This document shows positions 1 through 6,903 of a DNA stretch of 64,000 nt, piece after piece. Where the stretch lies: NCBI RefSeq assembly GCF_002561455.1, contig NZ_NTUP01000013.1, positions 169,891-233,890 of the forward strand. Reading direction: 5' to 3'. This DNA is from Bacillus sp. AFS015802. GTDB lineage: Bacteria > Bacillota > Bacilli > Bacillales > Bacillaceae_B. The notes below the pieces were generated by a model. The model did no database searches, had not been told where the DNA came from, and saw nothing but the letters and a program-made list of their open reading frames with translations. The position numbers were made by a program, and so were the translations under genes. Position 1 is the first letter of the stretch. Each line of letters starts with the position of its first letter.

Positions 1-233
1 TTTAATCCATACAAGTATTCCTGGTTTACTCTGTAATCTATATAATGATCTATATAGATGAAATCTGGAGTGAAACTGAGTTCCTTCATTATTTCCTTTA
101 TATGCCCACCTTTTTCGATAAATCTTATGTCCACATCGGAACGTCTTTTCAATTCGTCTTTAAAGTATTCAGAATCTTTTATCAACGAGTGAGTCTTGTC
201 CTGTGTAAAGTAAAGAATTTTAAGTTTTTTCAT
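1..233 (-). CDS. glycosyltransferase-like protein, N-terminal part only
   Basis: This reading frame runs off the left edge of the window, leaving 77 codons. The start is an ATG at 231-233 (complement) with a strong GGAGGT ribosome site at 244-249. The product begins MKKLKILYFTQDKTHSL, a first beta strand followed by a polar loop, then a predicted helix and a second strand. This is like the N-terminal half of GT-B or CgeB-type glycosyltransferases. It follows the nucleotide-sugar dehydrogenase stop by 28 bases on the same strand, so the two are probably cotranscribed. The rest of the protein is outside the window, so the family assignment is tentative. Confidence 0.5.
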   Translation of the reverse strand, partial: MKKLKILYFTQDKTHSLIKDSEYFKDELKRRSDVDIRFIEKGGHIKEIMKELSFTPDFIYIDHYIDYRVNQEYLYGL

Positions 234-261
234 CCTATCTATACCTCCGAAAATGTTTTCC

Positions 262-1554
262 CTACTGCCTTCCTGAACCCAACCTGATAATTTTTGCTTC
301 ACCTTTGAAATGAGAAGAAACATTCTTAGTATCAAAAATGAGTGTAGAGTGCTCTATTATCAACTCGATTGGTATGGAGGAATGATCTGTTAAAATTAAT
401 ACACAGTCCGCGTTCACTAAATCTTCTTTAGTTAGGGGTGAACTTTTTAATTCTAACTGATCAACTATAATGTTATTGATATAGGGATCATGGAAGGATA
501 CATCGACTCCCAGACTCATCAATTTTTTTATAATGGGTATAGAGTGAGATTCTCTAGCATCATTAATGTCTTTTTTATAAGCAATTCCATAAATGAATAC
601 TTTATATTTGGTATCCTTTGGTTTAGGTAGATGATTGATTAGGCTATTCACAATGTATTCTGAAATACGATCATTAATCGTTTCTGCTGCATTTATCATC
701 GAATTCTCTATTCCTACTTTTCTAGCCTTCCAATCAAGATAAAATGGATCTACCGGTATACAATGCCCCCCCACCCCGGGTCCCGGGTAAAACGGAGTAA
801 ACCCATATGGCTTTGTACTTGCTGCAGAAATCGCTTCCCAAATATCAATATTTAGCCCATCACATAACATGGCCATTTCATTAACAAAAGAAATGTTGAT
901 AAATCGATAGCTATTTTCTAAAAGCTTGGTAAATTCGGCCACTTCAGGTGAAGATACTTCCACTACTTCATTAAAAATTTTCTTATAGAATGTTCTCACT
1001 CTCTTCAAGCACTCATCAGTGACCCCACTAATCACCTTAGGAATATCCTCTACATGTATGCTTCTTGTTGCCGGGTCTATTCTTTCAGGCGAATAACCCA
1101 AATAGATATCTTTCCCTACTTTTAAATCATTTTTCTCCAGCAGTGGTTTTAATACTTCCGTGGTCGTACCTGGATAAGTAGAACTCTCCAAGATAATCAA
1201 TTTCCCTTCTAATGGCTGCTCACCTAAATTGCTCCCAACTTCTAATAAATATCTTAATTCAGGTTCCTTGTTTTTCTTTAACGGTGTAGGAACACAAATA
1301 ATGATGTGATCCATTTTGGAAACTATTTCATATCCGGAAGTAACCTTGAATCTTCCCGTTCTAAATGCATCAGTTATTTGTATAGGGTCAATGTCTGTTA
1401 TATAGCTCATACCATTATTTAAATCATTAATTTTCCCTTTATCAATATCCACGCCTATAACATCAAATCCTTTTTTTACTAACAATAGCGATAAAGGAAG
1501 TCCTACATATCCTAAACCAATTACTCCCACACATTGTAATTTTTTTTCTGCCAT
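262..1554 (-). CDS. UDP-sugar dehydrogenase (UDP-GlcNAc/ManNAc/glucose 6-dehydrogenase family)
   Basis: A 430-residue NAD-dependent nucleotide-sugar dehydrogenase, the usual length of the WecC/WbpA/TuaD superfamily, which oxidises C6 of a UDP-hexose(amine) to the uronic acid. A Rossmann NAD motif GLGYVGLPLS lies at residues 13-22. The catalytic-cysteine motif GVGGHCIPVDP is around residues 260-270, with Cys265 as the nucleophile, and a C-terminal UDP-binding domain follows. The GGHCIPVDP wording is more typical of the N-acetylhexosamine enzymes than of UDP-glucose dehydrogenase, but the substrate cannot be fixed. The start is ATG 1554 after GGGAGGGGG. A very good sigma-K promoter match lies at 1592-1619. 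Its neighbours are glycosyltransferases and spore coat genes, so it probably supplies an acidic sugar for spore-surface glycans. Confidence 0.9.
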   Translation of the reverse strand: MAEKKLQCVGVIGLGYVGLPLSLLLVKKGFDVIGVDIDKGKINDLNNGMSYITDIDPIQITDAFRTGRFKVTSGYEIVSKMDHIIICVPTPLKKNKEPELRYLLEVGSNLGEQPLEGKLIILESSTYPGTTTEVLKPLLEKNDLKVGKDIYLGYSPERIDPATRSIHVEDIPKVISGVTDECLKRVRTFYKKIFNEVVEVSSPEVAEFTKLLENSYRFINISFVNEMAMLCDGLNIDIWEAISAASTKPYGFTPFYPGPGVGGHCIPVDPFYLDWKARKVGIENSMINAAETINDRISEYIVNSLINHLPKPKDTKYKVFIYGIAYKKDINDARESHSIPIIKKLMSLGVDVSFHDPYINNIIVDQLELKSSPLTKEDLVNADCVLILTDHSSIPIELIIEHSTLIFDTKNVSSHFKGEAKIIRLGSGRQ

Positions 1555-1591
1555 AATATTAATTTCCCCCTCCCGATTATTAATTGCTTAA

Positions 1592-1619
1592 TAGTATATG
1601 GACAAGGAGAGTGAAGGGT
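1592..1619 (-). promoter_or_regulatory. candidate sigma-K promoter of the UDP-sugar dehydrogenase
   Basis: On the minus strand the sequence reads AC (1619-1618), a 17-base spacer, then CATATACTA (1600-1592). This is an exact match to the sigma-K pattern AC-N17-CATAnnnTA. It lies 38 bases before the ATG at 1554. Expression would be in the late mother cell. Confidence 0.65.
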
Positions 1620-1721
1620 GTGGTCGATTTTATCATTCATATGAAAATGAAGAAGGTATTTTTTCATTTCTTTTAACAATGTATTGATTATTCGTAGTGC
1701 AATCAAATTCTTGTATTATTA

Positions 1722-1730
1722 CATACTATG
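1722..1730 (+). promoter_or_regulatory. weak sigma-K -10-like element before the first GT2 gene
   Basis: CATACTATG lies 39 bases before the ATG at 1769. It matches CATAnnnTA except for the final base, and no AC is found at the right spacing. It also sits inside a small palindrome (TACATACTATGTA). Suggestive only. Confidence 0.25.
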
Positions 1731-1768
1731 TAAATAGGAATATTTCTTATTGATAGGAGAGAATAGCA

Positions 1769-2455
1769 ATGGAGATATCGATATTAATCCCTTTTAATTC
1801 TGAAAGTGAAATCAGAAAAAGATCTTTTGAATGGATTAAACGTTATTATACTTTGGCGTTTCCCGAGTCAGATGTATGTGTAGGTACAAGTACAGGAAGT
1901 CTCTTTTCAAAAGCTGAAGCGGTAAATCATGCAGCATCAGTTGCTCAAGGCGAGGTTTATGTGATTGTAGACTCAGATATCATCTGTGATCCCAATATCA
2001 TCAAAGGTTCAATCAAACTATTAGATACTGAACCCTGGATCATCCCTTATAACAAAGTACTCGATATTACTCAAAATAGTTCAACAGAAATCCTCAACAC
2101 AGAACCACTGTGGCCACTTCCAGATGCATTAGATACCAACCCAAGGAATACTACAGGTGTTATCCCAGTTGGCGGGATCAATATTATAAAGAAGGAATGT
2201 TTTGAAAAGGTTGGGGGCTTTGACGAAAGATTTAAAGGCTGGGGTGGTGAAGATGATGCTTTTGCCTCTTCAGTAAATACTTTCTGTGGTCATTTCAAAA
2301 GAATTCCAACTAGCATTTACCACCTATGGCACCCTACAGAAAAAAGCAAAAACATACATTATCAGTCCAATTACGATTTAGCTATGCGATATTGCAAGGC
2401 ACATAGAAAGAAAGAGAAGATGAAAAAAATCATGAATGAAAGAGAGGAACGTTGA
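1769..2455 (+). CDS. family 2 glycosyltransferase (GT-A fold)
   Basis: A 228-residue GT-A glycosyltransferase. The N-terminal strand MEISILIPFNSE starts the nucleotide-binding fold, a metal-binding DSD motif lies at residues 68-70, and a C-terminal motif GGFDERFKGWGGEDDAF lies at about 149-165. That last motif belongs to the galactosyltransferase-type C-terminal domain shared by family-7 and polypeptide GalNAc transferases. The gene starts at an ATG with GGAGAG eight bases upstream. There is no signal peptide or membrane segment, so it acts in the cytoplasm. Donor and acceptor are unknown. Its position beside spore-surface genes suggests modification of a coat or exosporium protein in the mother cell. 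Confidence 0.85.
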   Translation: MEISILIPFNSESEIRKRSFEWIKRYYTLAFPESDVCVGTSTGSLFSKAEAVNHAASVAQGEVYVIVDSDIICDPNIIKGSIKLLDTEPWIIPYNKVLDITQNSSTEILNTEPLWPLPDALDTNPRNTTGVIPVGGINIIKKECFEKVGGFDERFKGWGGEDDAFASSVNTFCGHFKRIPTSIYHLWHPTEKSKNIHYQSNYDLAMRYCKAHRKKEKMKKIMNEREER

Positions 2456-2546
2456 AGATGAACTTTCCTTTTGAATATAATGGCCAGCTCTTATAAAATT
2501 CCGCATTTATACTAATACATTCAACCATTCTAAATGGACTTGCATG

Positions 2547-2555
2547 CATAGTATG
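2547..2555 (+). promoter_or_regulatory. possible sigma-K -10 element before coat gene 2589
   Basis: CATAGTATG lies 33 bases before the ATG. It differs from CATAnnnTA only in the last base and resembles CATAGGATG before the paralogue at 8448. No AC element occurs at 16-17 bases. Some late coat promoters have poor -35 regions and need GerE, so it is kept as a weak candidate. Confidence 0.3.
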
Positions 2556-2588
2556 AAGTGAAGGTCAATTAAAAAGGAGGAAATATGA

Positions 2589-3389
2589 ATGAGTCACAAA
2601 CCAGACCAGCATCACTGTGTGAATTTCAACAAATCAGCATCTGTAGAACAATGCGGAAACACGGACAGTCAACCTGTCGTAGTACCTGGTGGTGAAACAA
2701 GAACGATCAGTGTTCCAGTAACGTTAGCCCAAAGAGAGGTGAACAGTCATTTAGTAGCGAATATTCATTTCCCAGATCCAGTATTAGAAATTAAAGATAT
2801 AAAGAAACGAGTGGAAATCGTTCAATGCCGCTTAATGACTGAAACAAGAACAAATGGAGCATTCTCTGCAGCAGGTGCAACGTACCCCCTATTCCTTAAA
2901 GGATGGGTTAGAAAAAATATCCAGTATGCATCCCCATGCCATGATTCTGACGGACAATGTGTATCATCCGAAATCAAATCATTAACAACCAGAATTCCAT
3001 TTGAGTGCATGACTAGCATTACTCTGGATGCACCGGTTCAATTACCAGAAACTAACAACCGTAGTGAGTTTGATTTCTTTAGAGCTCAGGATTTAGGAAA
3101 AGGATTCCCTGAGAAGGATAAATTCCTTTCAAGTGACCTTTCTCAGTTCCATCAAAGCAGCACACAATTCTATAATCGTCTTCCATTTTGTGAAATCGTT
3201 TCAAGTAAAATCATCGAATGGGATGAAGCAACAGATCGTAAATTGTTTGGTGATAATCCTGATAGTGAAGGTTATTTCTCTCATATGATTGAGAAAATGA
3301 ATCTTCGTTTTACAGTTAGAGTGCTTCAAGAACAATTAATAACAGTAGACACAGCCTTTGCACCTACTGATAGCCCTGATGATTTTTAA
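2589..3389 (+). CDS. CsxC-like spore surface protein, paralogue 1
   Basis: A 266-residue protein, one of three paralogues in this region (others at 4618-5403 and 8448-9203). The shared core reads PV.L....V.A.I.FP.P.LEIK.IKK.V....CRL, then a G.V.KNIQYA.PC segment and a second conserved block ending SSKIIEWDEA. The core resembles the beta-rich SPOCS-like/CsxC family of spore surface proteins; this is from memory of the family, not a search. It is closest to the paralogue at 8448. Several cysteines are conserved (QC, PC, EC), which suits cross-linking in the coat. The start is ATG 2589 with AAGGAGG eight bases upstream; an overlapping ATG at 2585 opens a different frame that stops after 36 codons. 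Confidence 0.75.
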   Translation: MSHKPDQHHCVNFNKSASVEQCGNTDSQPVVVPGGETRTISVPVTLAQREVNSHLVANIHFPDPVLEIKDIKKRVEIVQCRLMTETRTNGAFSAAGATYPLFLKGWVRKNIQYASPCHDSDGQCVSSEIKSLTTRIPFECMTSITLDAPVQLPETNNRSEFDFFRAQDLGKGFPEKDKFLSSDLSQFHQSSTQFYNRLPFCEIVSSKIIEWDEATDRKLFGDNPDSEGYFSHMIEKMNLRFTVRVLQEQLITVDTAFAPTDSPDDF

Positions 3390-3422
3390 TCATCTTCAAT
3401 GTAACTAGATTTATATAGTTAT

Positions 3423-3468
3423 GGGCAACATTACCACTGCTTTTTATTGAAGCGTGTGTGATGTTGCC
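3423..3468 (+). terminator. hairpin after CsxC-like gene 1
   Basis: GGCAACAT (3424-3431) pairs with ATGTTGCC (3461-3468) across a loop that can extend the stem. Only an AT-rich tail follows, without a clean T run, so termination would be moderate. Confidence 0.45.
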
Positions 3469-3516
3469 TATTATTCATTACTAAGTTCATTACAGTATTC
3501 ATTGTAGTTGATAAAC

Positions 3517-3543
3517 ACAAATCGGTTAACTGTACATATATTA
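3517..3543 (+). promoter_or_regulatory. candidate sigma-K promoter of the DxH glycosyltransferase
   Basis: AC (3517-3518), a 16-base spacer, then CATATATTA (3535-3543), 28 bases before the ATG at 3571. The -10 matches the sigma-K consensus CATAnnnTA fully and the spacing is one base short of 17. Confidence 0.55.
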
Positions 3544-3570
3544 ACAAATAGAATGAAATAGGAAGGTGAG

Positions 3571-4458
3571 ATGAACTTGAATAAACCTCCGTTAATTTCC
3601 ATTATCCTTCCTGCTAAAAATGAAGGAAAAAACATTAAAACAACTCTTCAATCATTATTCTCGGTTCAAACAGGATATCCTCTTGAGGTAATCATAATTG
3701 ACGATGGTTCCGAGGACCATTCTATAGCCGGAATTTCCACATATCTTAAAAAGGAAAACGTTAAATTTTATCAAACAGAGGGAATTGGACCTTCAAGAGC
3801 AAGAAATTTGGGAGCTTTCCATGCATCAGGTTCGTATTTCATATTTTGTGACGCTCATTTATTATTTGAAAATTGGTGGATCGATCAGTTAATTCAGCCA
3901 TTGGTCAATAATGATACAGATGTTGTAGCTCCAGCAATAGCGGATATTCGTGATCCAAAACGGATTGGATACGGTCAAACCTTGGATGAGTATTTAAGGG
4001 TTGTATGGAATAAAAAGCAGCCCCACCTGTTTTATTCCCCCATTATTCCCGGTGGGTGTTTTGCTATCTCAAAAAAGGTTTTCAACCAAGTCGGCGGCTT
4101 TGAAACCGGCTTTCGAAAATGGGGGCATGAAGACGTCGAACTCTCCATTAAACTATGGCTTTTTGGTTTTCGGTGTTCAGTATTACCCAATGTAACGGTC
4201 CAACATTTATTTAGAAGCAAGCACCCTTATATCGTTCGAACATATGATGTGCAGTACAATCAATTAAGGATGGCTCACCTACATTTTAACGATTCCAGAA
4301 TAAAAAAAATAAAACATTTCATCAGAGATTCTAAACAATTGAAACACATTGTTGAGCAGCTCTTGAAAGAAGGAATCCAGGAACAAAGAGAAGAATACCT
4401 TGAAAAACGCATGCATGATGACGATTGGTATTTCAATAAATTCAGGATTGATTTCTAA
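3571..4458 (+). CDS. GT-A glycosyltransferase with polypeptide GalNAc-transferase-like DxH motif
   Basis: A 295-residue enzyme. The N-terminal GT2 strand and IIDDGSEDHS motif (about 42-51) bind the nucleotide sugar. Then comes SRARNLGAFHASG (75-87) and FCDAHLLFENWW (92-103), where the metal motif is DAH (94-96), i.e. DxH rather than DxD. The C-terminal half has GGCFAISKKVFNQVGGFETG, KWGHEDVELSIKLW and VQHLFRSKHPY. Order and wording match, as I recall the family, the catalytic core of polypeptide GalNAc transferases (RAR..GA..A.G....F.DAH, then GG.F.I, WGGEN.E.SFR.W, VGHVFR). It could therefore attach the first sugar to Ser/Thr of a coat protein, but that is inference. The start is ATG 3571 after GGAAGGTGAG. 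A strong terminator follows. Confidence 0.85.
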   Translation: MNLNKPPLISIILPAKNEGKNIKTTLQSLFSVQTGYPLEVIIIDDGSEDHSIAGISTYLKKENVKFYQTEGIGPSRARNLGAFHASGSYFIFCDAHLLFENWWIDQLIQPLVNNDTDVVAPAIADIRDPKRIGYGQTLDEYLRVVWNKKQPHLFYSPIIPGGCFAISKKVFNQVGGFETGFRKWGHEDVELSIKLWLFGFRCSVLPNVTVQHLFRSKHPYIVRTYDVQYNQLRMAHLHFNDSRIKKIKHFIRDSKQLKHIVEQLLKEGIQEQREEYLEKRMHDDDWYFNKFRIDF

Positions 4459-4469
4459 TATCAGCTTTA

Positions 4470-4512
4470 ATCCCTTTATTCTGTTTGGTGAAAAATGACA
4501 GAATAAAGGGAT
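4470..4512 (+). terminator. Rho-independent terminator of the DxH glycosyltransferase
   Basis: A 15-bp perfect stem (ATCCCTTTATTCTGT with its complement) around a 13-base loop, followed by TTTTTAT. Confidence 0.85.
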
Positions 4513-4579
4513 TTTTATATGAAACTATATATGTATTATATGAAAACTCTTTCTATATTCATCCCCTATCTCATAAATA

Positions 4580-4604
4580 AAACCCCGGTACATCACCGGG
4601 GTTT
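4580..4604 (-). terminator. Rho-independent terminator of CsxC-like gene 2
   Basis: AAACCCCGG pairs with CCGGGGTTT over a 7-base loop. On the minus strand the stem is followed by TATTTATG. It lies 13 bases past the stop codon of the minus-strand coat gene. Confidence 0.85.
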
Positions 4605-4617
4605 CACTATTTGGATG

Positions 4618-5403
4618 TTACTTAGCATTTAATGAAGCTTTGATTCTATCCATGATTGTCATTGGCTCATCGGCAAAATCTTCATCTTCAAATCCATCAG
4701 CCATTGGTGTTCCAGTTGGGTATGGCGTGTCTCTAAATCTCTCTTGAGTTTGCAGTAGCTTGAACCATAGATTAATATCCATTTTTTCGGTGATCTTGTT
4801 AAAGCGATTAAATCTATCAAAGTCTTTAGACAAGTCTAGTTCAAATACATCTGCATATACTAATTTACACTCAATTGGCTCATTGAAGAATTCATATGTG
4901 AACGAACCAGTTTTACAGCGGTCAGAGCTGTGCATATCGTCTGCTAAGAACTTAAATTCAGCATTATCTGAGCTTTTTTGGCTCTTATGCTGATCGACAT
5001 ACTCAAAAATCTTAACATCATCGCTGCAAGTAAACGGTACATCAACGCTGTAGTCACGCACATAACCACTGCATGCATCTACATATTGAATATTTTTGTG
5101 AACGACTCCGGTTACATATACTTTTACTTTATCCAGGCTGTATGGATGTTTGATCACTTCGCATTGCTTCAATGATACATTTTTCTTGATTACCTTTACT
5201 TCTCTTGCCGGTGTAGGAAGATTAATGTTAGCTTCAACATTTGCTTGTAATTTTACATGAGATAATACTACCGGGACATCAATAGTAAGGGGAGGGATGT
5301 CAAAGCCTTTTGCTTCACAAGAAACGCTTATCGGTTTTACTTTGTCACATTGTGGTGCTGGTGGGCAGCCTTTTGTGTTGTGGCATCCTGTGTTTTTCTT
5401 CAT
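4618..5403 (-). CDS. CsxC-like spore surface protein, paralogue 2
   Basis: A 261-residue paralogue of the proteins at 2589 and 8448, and the most diverged of the three. The N-terminus is cysteine-rich (MKKNTGCHNTKGCPPAPQC). The conserved core follows: DVPVVLSHVKLQANVEANI, then VKVIKKNVSLKQCEV and GVVHKNIQYVDAC. The C-terminal tail is acidic with FEDEDFADEP. It is transcribed opposite to its paralogues. The start is ATG 5403 with AAGGAGTG seven bases upstream. A -10 element matching sigma-K lies about 80 bases upstream. Inferred to be an outer coat or exosporium component; no enzyme motif is visible. Confidence 0.72.
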   Translation of the reverse strand: MKKNTGCHNTKGCPPAPQCDKVKPISVSCEAKGFDIPPLTIDVPVVLSHVKLQANVEANINLPTPAREVKVIKKNVSLKQCEVIKHPYSLDKVKVYVTGVVHKNIQYVDACSGYVRDYSVDVPFTCSDDVKIFEYVDQHKSQKSSDNAEFKFLADDMHSSDRCKTGSFTYEFFNEPIECKLVYADVFELDLSKDFDRFNRFNKITEKMDINLWFKLLQTQERFRDTPYPTGTPMADGFEDEDFADEPMTIMDRIKASLNAK

Positions 5404-5871
5404 TTATTTCACTCCTTGAATTTTTTTGTCAATGCAATTACGTTTGAAAACTACCGATCAAACATAATTACCCTTGACTACTATACTCTATGAATAAATC
5501 TTGAAATGGAATGGACTAGTGTCGATGGACTATAGCATATTTTTACATTTTTATGTGATTAATCAGGTGAATGATTACTTAATGCACATCAGAGAGATGA
5601 TCCCTTTAAAATCCTATGCAGAATACATAATGAAATTACACAATGAATGTCCATACGTCCTTTTAGTCCTTTTAGCGTGACATATATCAATAACCAACAT
5701 TCATTTAGGCCCTTCTTCAACATCTCAGAAGAATCTATTTTTAATGTCAACACGACTACCGGACAAGAGCCCTTTTATACTTTAATTAAGGATAATAGGC
5801 TGTATTATCAATCAAAAACATTGGAGATACGTATGATATTTTATGAAAAGACCAAAAAGGAGAGATTTCAA
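5404..5871. other. divergent intergenic region between two coat genes
   Basis: 468 bases separate the divergent coat genes. It holds the sigma-K-like -10 for the minus-strand gene at 5484-5492. The plus-strand frame of the next gene is open back to an ATG at 5647, but that ATG has no ribosome site and the added 75 residues have no coat-protein character, so the region is treated as non-coding. Nothing else is recognised. Confidence 0.55.
5484..5492 (-). promoter_or_regulatory. sigma-K -10-like element before CsxC-like gene 2
   Basis: On the minus strand CATAGAGTA fits CATAnnnTA exactly, 81 bases before the ATG at 5403. No AC occurs 16-17 bases upstream, so only the -10 supports it. Confidence 0.35.
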
Positions 5872-6441
5872 ATGAGTTATCAAAAATCTTATTATGATAA
5901 AGATTACGACAAACAGTCTTTCAAAGATTGCTACAAATCCAATAAACATTATGAAAACTGTGTCGAGGAAGTTTTGGAAGCCATTTTAGAGGCGCAAAAC
6001 AAAGTGAAGGAAAATCATGATTGTTGTAAATCTTCCTGTAAGGATTCCATTGATGAATTGCTGCACGAAAAAAAACCACCCAAAAAAAATACAATCCCAT
6101 TTATACTCTATTGTGGATGTGAACCGTTCAAAGGCACAGGGGTGACGACCTATTCTTGTCATTCTAAGAAAAAGAAATTCAAGTGTGTGGAATCTTTTAT
6201 CTTTAAAATCAAAGACCTTGACAAGGGCTGTGCCGTTCTTGAACTGCTGACTTTCAAAACTGATCACAAATATCATGAATCCGATGGAAAACATGAAGGG
6301 AAGGATTTACACTCTGTTTGTTCTCAAATCGATCATAAGTGTGTTAGCGATCTAGTTGAAACAGGTATATGTATAAATGTAGACCTTTCTTGTTTTTGTG
6401 CGATTTCATGTTTACCCCCAGTCCATTTCAAAAAATGCTAG
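5872..6441 (+). CDS. CotY/CotZ-like cysteine-rich spore coat protein
   Basis: A 189-residue cysteine-rich protein. The N-terminal tail is rich in Tyr, Asp and Lys (MSYQKSYYDKDYDKQSF). Then comes NCVEEVLEAILEAQ, typical of the CotY/CotZ/ExsY family that forms the disulfide-linked crust or exosporium lattice. Further motifs are DCCKSSC, a proline-lysine linker, ILYCGCEPFKGTG, and a C-terminal SCFCAISCLPPV block like the end of CotZ/ExsY. The start was moved to ATG 5872 because AAGGAG lies nine bases upstream; the frame is open further upstream but without a ribosome site. It is the expected self-assembling scaffold for the other surface proteins encoded nearby. Confidence 0.88.
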   Translation: MSYQKSYYDKDYDKQSFKDCYKSNKHYENCVEEVLEAILEAQNKVKENHDCCKSSCKDSIDELLHEKKPPKKNTIPFILYCGCEPFKGTGVTTYSCHSKKKKFKCVESFIFKIKDLDKGCAVLELLTFKTDHKYHESDGKHEGKDLHSVCSQIDHKCVSDLVETGICINVDLSCFCAISCLPPVHFKKC

Positions 6442-6480
6442 TGTGATATATCTAAATTGGAACTGAATCATAATGGAAAC

Positions 6481-6505
6481 AGGTGAACATTAGACATGTT
6501 CACCT
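6481..6505. terminator. hairpin between convergent genes
   Basis: AGGTGAACAT pairs perfectly with ATGTTCACCT over a 5-base loop, between the CotY/CotZ-like gene and the convergent ParR-like gene. There is no T run on either side, so its strength as a terminator is doubtful. Confidence 0.5.
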
Positions 6506-6516
6506 CCATATCAAGA

Positions 6517-6891
6517 CTATCCCCCAAAAGCTTCAAGAAGATCTTCTATTTCTTCCATATTCCACTCATCAGCTTCCTCTTGATGGCGGCCAGGAGTATA
6601 GTCTTTACTTTTTTCTTTTTGCATAAAAGATTCGTCTCGTATCATTTTTTTGATATTTGTCAGTTCTTTGAGTATTTCATTTGTTTGATCATTTTTCAAA
6701 TGCTTTGAGTGAAAATAATGGTTTAGAGCCGAAAATAGTAAATGGCTTAATGTATTATTGGCGGTATGATACTCAATTTGACTTTGTATATAATCTGACA
6801 CTGTAAGAGTATCCCCGGTCTTCACTTCAATAAAGTTGTCTGGAATCGTGATGCTCGTTTTATTCGTGTAGTCGGTGTATATTTCTGACAT
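6517..6891 (-). CDS. small ParR-like partner of the actin-like ATPase
   Basis: A 124-residue protein encoded 12 bases downstream of the ParM-type gene, in the position of the ParR/AlfB DNA-binding adaptor of type II partition operons. The N-terminus contains the short strand KTSITIPDNF followed by predicted helices, compatible with a ribbon-helix-helix fold. The C-terminus is acidic (EEADEWNMEEIEDLLEAFGG), like the actin-binding tail of ParR. No direct family recognition is possible, so the role rests on position and these traits. The ATG at 6891 is chosen because GAGGG lies at the right distance; the ATG at 6897 touches the GAGGG and is unlikely. Confidence 0.55.
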   Translation of the reverse strand: MSEIYTDYTNKTSITIPDNFIEVKTGDTLTVSDYIQSQIEYHTANNTLSHLLFSALNHYFHSKHLKNDQTNEILKELTNIKKMIRDESFMQKEKSKDYTPGRHQEEADEWNMEEIEDLLEAFGG

Positions 6892-6903
6892 ATACATCCC
6901 TCA

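Noticed and set aside
1521..1706. 61-codon minus-strand frame before the UDP-sugar dehydrogenase
   Set aside because: Overlaps the dehydrogenase start in another frame, covers the sigma-K promoter, and has no ribosome site.
2521..2555. Complete sigma-K promoter before the coat gene at 2589
   Set aside because: The -10-like CATAGTATG is there, but the nearest upstream AC is 21 bases away, so only a weak -10 is reported.
5647..5871. In-frame upstream extension of the CotY/CotZ-like gene (75 residues)
   Set aside because: No ribosome site at ATG 5647, no coat-protein character, while ATG 5872 has AAGGAG at a good distance.
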